From contig UQAW01000124.1 in assembly GCA_900539175.1 (NCBI GenBank), positions 1 to 7,128 on the forward strand: 7,128 nucleotides of DNA. Reading direction: 5' to 3'. The notes under the pieces were generated by a model. That model was given only the letters and a program-made list of their open reading frames with translations. It was not told where the DNA came from and searched no databases. Of the stretch, positions 5,077-7,128 are shown in pieces. Both the position numbers and the translations under genes were made by a program. The stretch's first letter is position 1, and every line of letters begins with the position of its first letter. This DNA is from an uncultured Lachnospiraceae bacterium. GTDB lineage: Bacteria; Bacillota; Clostridia; Lachnospirales; Lachnospiraceae.

Positions 5077-6936
5077 ATGACAAAGGAAGAAGCACTGAAG
5101 AAGTATTTCGGATACGATTCCTTCCGTGAAGGGCAGGAATTATTGGTGGATAGTGTATTGCAGGGGAGAGATGTTTTAGGGGTTATGCCGACAGGAGCGG
5201 GAAAGTCGATCTGTTATCAGATTCCGGCGCTTCTGATGCCGGGAATTACATTGGTAGTTTCGCCTTTGATTTCTCTGATGAAGGATCAGGTTTCTTCACT
5301 GAATCAGGCAGGTATTCATGCTGCATTTCTGAACAGCTCTCTGACTGCCGGGCAGTACCGGACGGCACTGAAGTATACGCTGGAAGGACGGTACAAGATC
5401 ATTTATGTGGCACCGGAGCGGCTTTTGACGGAGGAGTTTCTGGTGATTTCCCGGCAATTGAACATTTCTATGCTCAGTGTGGATGAAGCGCATTGTATTT
5501 CCCAGTGGGGACAGGATTTTCGCCCCAGTTATCTTAAAATTCTGGATTTTGTCAATCAGCTTCCCAGACGTCCGGTGCTAAGTGCGTATACGGCAACTGC
5601 CACGAGAGAGGTTCGTGAGGATATTCTGGCACTTTTGAATCTGCAGGATCCGGTTTGTCTGACAACAGGATTTGACAGAAAAAATCTGAAATTTATGGTG
5701 CAGCATCCTCAGGATAAGTTTAAGACTGTTTTGCGTTATCTGGAGGAGCATGAGGATGGCTGCGGCATTATCTACTGCCTGACCAGAAAGGTGGTGGAAG
5801 AGGTCTGTGAGAAGCTTCAGAAGGAAGGGTACTCGGTTACACGGTATCATGCAGGATTGAGCGACCATGAAAGACAGAAGAATCAGGAAGATTTTATTTA
5901 CGACAGAAAGCGGATTATGGTGGCGACCAATGCATTTGGCATGGGGATTGACAAGTCGAATGTTCGCTATGTGATCCATTATAATATGCCGAAGAATATT
6001 GAAAGCTATTATCAGGAAGCCGGGAGAGCCGGGAGAGATGGGTTGCCTTCAGAATGTCTGCTTTTGTATGCGGGACAGGATGTGGTGACGAATCAGTTTT
6101 TTATCGATAAGATGGAGCAGGAAGAGCTGGATGTTCAGACTGCGGAAGTGATTAAGGAACGTGAGAAAGAACGTCTGAAAAAGATGACATTTTATTGCTT
6201 CACCAATGAATGCCTGCGTGATTATATTCTGCGGTATTTTGGAGAGTACGGTTCCAATTACTGCGGGAATTGTTCCAATTGTCTGACCCAGTTTGAAGAG
6301 AAGGATGTCAGTGAGACGGCGAAGCTGTTAATCGGTTGCGTGAAGACCAGCAGACAGCGGTATGGGATGACTGTTATCGTTGATACTTTGCGGGGAAGTA
6401 AGGCTGCGAAGATTCAGAAATTGCGGATGAATGAGAATCCCTATTATGAAAAGGGGTCAGAGATTCCGGTCTATCAGCTGCGGCAGGTATTGAACTACCT
6501 GATTCTGCAGGAATATCTGCTGCTTACGGATGACGAATATCCTGTGGTGCGATTGACGGAACGCTCGGAATCTGTACTGAATGGGACACGGACGGTGCTT
6601 ATGAAGGTAGCAAAAGAAGAACCGAAGGTGAAAAACGAAAAGAAAGAGAAGGCTGCGAAGACAGCAAGGACTTCCAAAGCATTGGAGGGACTGGAGCGGG
6701 ATATCGACCGGGAGTTGTTCCAGAAACTGCGTGAGCTCCGGCTGGAAATTGCAAAAGAAGAGAAAGTACCGCCGTATATTGTGTTTTCGGATAAAACATT
6801 GATACATATGTGCCAGATCCGGCCGAAAACGAAGAAAGAGATGTTGATGGTTTCTGGCGTGGGTGAGATGAAATATGAAAAATATGGAGAACGTTTTCTG
6901 AAAGTGATGTCTGCGTCAGCAGACATGTCCGTTTAG
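5077..6936 (+). CDS. recQ: ATP-dependent DNA helicase RecQ
   Basis: This is a 619-residue 3'-5' superfamily 2 DNA helicase of repair and recombination. Motif 0 is FREGQ (16-20), Walker A is PTGAGKS (38-44, K43) and DEAH is at 137-140, followed by the aromatic-rich loop HCISQWGQDFRPSY. Motif III reads AYTATAT, and motif VI is QEAGRAGRDG (313-322). The RQC zinc site uses C379, C396, C399 and C402 (CGNCSNC), followed by a winged helix (about 410-505). A lysine/glutamate-rich linker (about 510-540) leads to an HRDC domain (about 545-612) ending near GVGEMKYEKYGERFLKV. All catalytic motifs are intact and the length is normal. AGGAGG (5067-5072) lies four bases before the ATG. The final residues SASADMSV are encoded by one arm of a 31-bp inverted repeat, so the natural C-terminus may have been replaced or extended by that element. 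Confidence 0.97.
   Translation: MTKEEALKKYFGYDSFREGQELLVDSVLQGRDVLGVMPTGAGKSICYQIPALLMPGITLVVSPLISLMKDQVSSLNQAGIHAAFLNSSLTAGQYRTALKYTLEGRYKIIYVAPERLLTEEFLVISRQLNISMLSVDEAHCISQWGQDFRPSYLKILDFVNQLPRRPVLSAYTATATREVREDILALLNLQDPVCLTTGFDRKNLKFMVQHPQDKFKTVLRYLEEHEDGCGIIYCLTRKVVEEVCEKLQKEGYSVTRYHAGLSDHERQKNQEDFIYDRKRIMVATNAFGMGIDKSNVRYVIHYNMPKNIESYYQEAGRAGRDGLPSECLLLYAGQDVVTNQFFIDKMEQEELDVQTAEVIKEREKERLKKMTFYCFTNECLRDYILRYFGEYGSNYCGNCSNCLTQFEEKDVSETAKLLIGCVKTSRQRYGMTVIVDTLRGSKAAKIQKLRMNENPYYEKGSEIPVYQLRQVLNYLILQEYLLLTDDEYPVVRLTERSESVLNGTRTVLMKVAKEEPKVKNEKKEKAAKTARTSKALEGLERDIDRELFQKLRELRLEIAKEEKVPPYIVFSDKTLIHMCQIRPKTKKEMLMVSGVGEMKYEKYGERFLKVMSASADMSV
6904..6934 (+). repeat. Left arm of a perfect 31-bp inverted repeat
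   Basis: These 31 bases are the exact reverse complement of 7035-7065. The arm covers the last codons of recQ, ending two bases short of the end of the gene. The arm is itself a hairpin: ATGTCTGC (6907-6914) pairs with GCAGACAT (6919-6926) around a GTCA loop. Confidence 0.92.
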
Positions 6937-6950
6937 AAAGAGCAGTTCGT

Positions 6951-7027
6951 AAAGCAGGAGGAAGGCAGAAAAGGGAACAGTCGTACAGATGTGACGGTTC
7001 CTTTTCTGTTTTCCTTCTGCTTTTTTT
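6951..7027 (+). terminator. Very strong terminator hairpin after recQ
   Basis: Bases 6951-6974 pair without a gap with 7000-7023: AAAGCAG pairs with CTGCTTT, then AGGAA with TTCCT-type pairs, then CAGAAAAGG with CCTTTTCTG, with only a few G-U pairs. The stem continues less perfectly, with GTC (6980-6982) pairing GAC (6993-6995). TTTTTTT follows at 7021-7027. At 24 bp or more, the stem is much longer than needed for termination. Confidence 0.92.
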
Positions 7028-7034
7028 GCATAGA

Positions 7035-7065
7035 AAACGGACATGTCTGCTGACGCAGACATCAC
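7035..7065 (-). repeat. Right arm of the 31-bp inverted repeat
   Basis: This is an exact reverse complement of 6904-6934, separated from it by 100 bp that contain the terminator hairpin. It holds the same internal hairpin, ATGTCTGC (7043-7050) with GCAGACAT (7055-7062), here around a TGAC loop. The two arms could also pair with each other to form one long stem. Confidence 0.92.
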
Positions 7066-7076
7066 CATTCATGAAA

Positions 7077-7112
7077 GGCGATTGCTCCGCACTTTGTGCT
7101 CCCGCAATCGCC
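7077..7112. repeat. Hairpin-forming palindrome downstream of the recQ terminator
   Basis: GGCGATTGC (7077-7085) pairs perfectly with GCAATCGCC (7104-7112). Inside, GCAC (7089-7092) pairs with GTGC (7096-7099) around TTT. The symmetric pyrimidine internal loop (TCC / TCCC) gives a two-step stem, typical of interspersed palindromic repeats. No T-tract follows on the + strand. I see no gene in 7066-7128. Confidence 0.6.
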
Positions 7113-7128
7113 GCCGGTATTCGTAATC

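Noticed and set aside
6495..7072. Long minus-strand open frames opposite the 3' end of recQ
   Set aside because: They run antisense to well-supported RecQ HRDC codons, lack recognisable domains and cross the terminator hairpin, so they are shadows of the real gene.
1..7128. CRISPR array, tRNA, rRNA, integrase, transposase or toxin-antitoxin operon
   Set aside because: I found no spaced direct-repeat array, no cloverleaf-like RNA gene and no mobile-element protein; the ribbon-helix-helix gene has no toxin partner next to it.

Overview
The window looks like chromosomal DNA from a low-to-mid GC Gram-positive of the Clostridia, most likely a Lachnospiraceae-type gut anaerobe. The evidence is the gene content (a zinc-type ribosomal protein S18, a RecQ with RQC and HRDC domains, an OmpR-type two-component pair, an SPFH-tail plus ribbon-helix-helix pair), AGGAGG-type ribosome binding sites, and sigma-A-like promoters with TGn-extended -10 boxes. 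No tool was run, so the taxonomic call rests on recognising protein families. All genes lie on the + strand.

Layout: (1) 2-294 holds the 3' end of a probable SPFH/band-7 protein gene, followed 2 nt later by a small Arc-like ribbon-helix-helix protein gene, closed by a clear hairpin terminator. (2) 360-2637 is a two-component system: a promoter with an 11-bp-period direct repeat that resembles an OmpR-family operator, a response regulator, and a membrane sensor kinase whose start codon overlaps the regulator stop (ATGA). (3) 2638-3623 has a weak terminator, an extended -10 promoter and a PHP-family metal-dependent phosphoesterase with all nine expected metal ligands. (4) 3638-4425 is the ribosomal operon rpsF-rpsR, with a near-consensus promoter, a structured leader and a strong terminator. 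The ssb gene that usually sits between rpsF and rpsR in Firmicutes is absent; only 91 nt separate them. (5) 4485-6936 encodes a GNAT acetyltransferase and then RecQ helicase, probably co-transcribed. (6) 6904-7128 is a palindrome-rich block. The last codons of recQ lie inside one arm of a perfect 31-bp inverted repeat whose other arm is downstream. Between the arms is a very strong terminator hairpin, and another hairpin follows.

Most of the window is ordinary housekeeping and signalling DNA. The points most worth a second look are the palindromic element that forms the 3' end of recQ, the missing ssb, the direct-repeat operator upstream of the response regulator, and the rpsF leader with two mutually exclusive foldings. 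I see no clear evidence of a novel defence or mobile system. The nearest thing to an undescribed element is the 162-bp palindromic unit at the recQ end.
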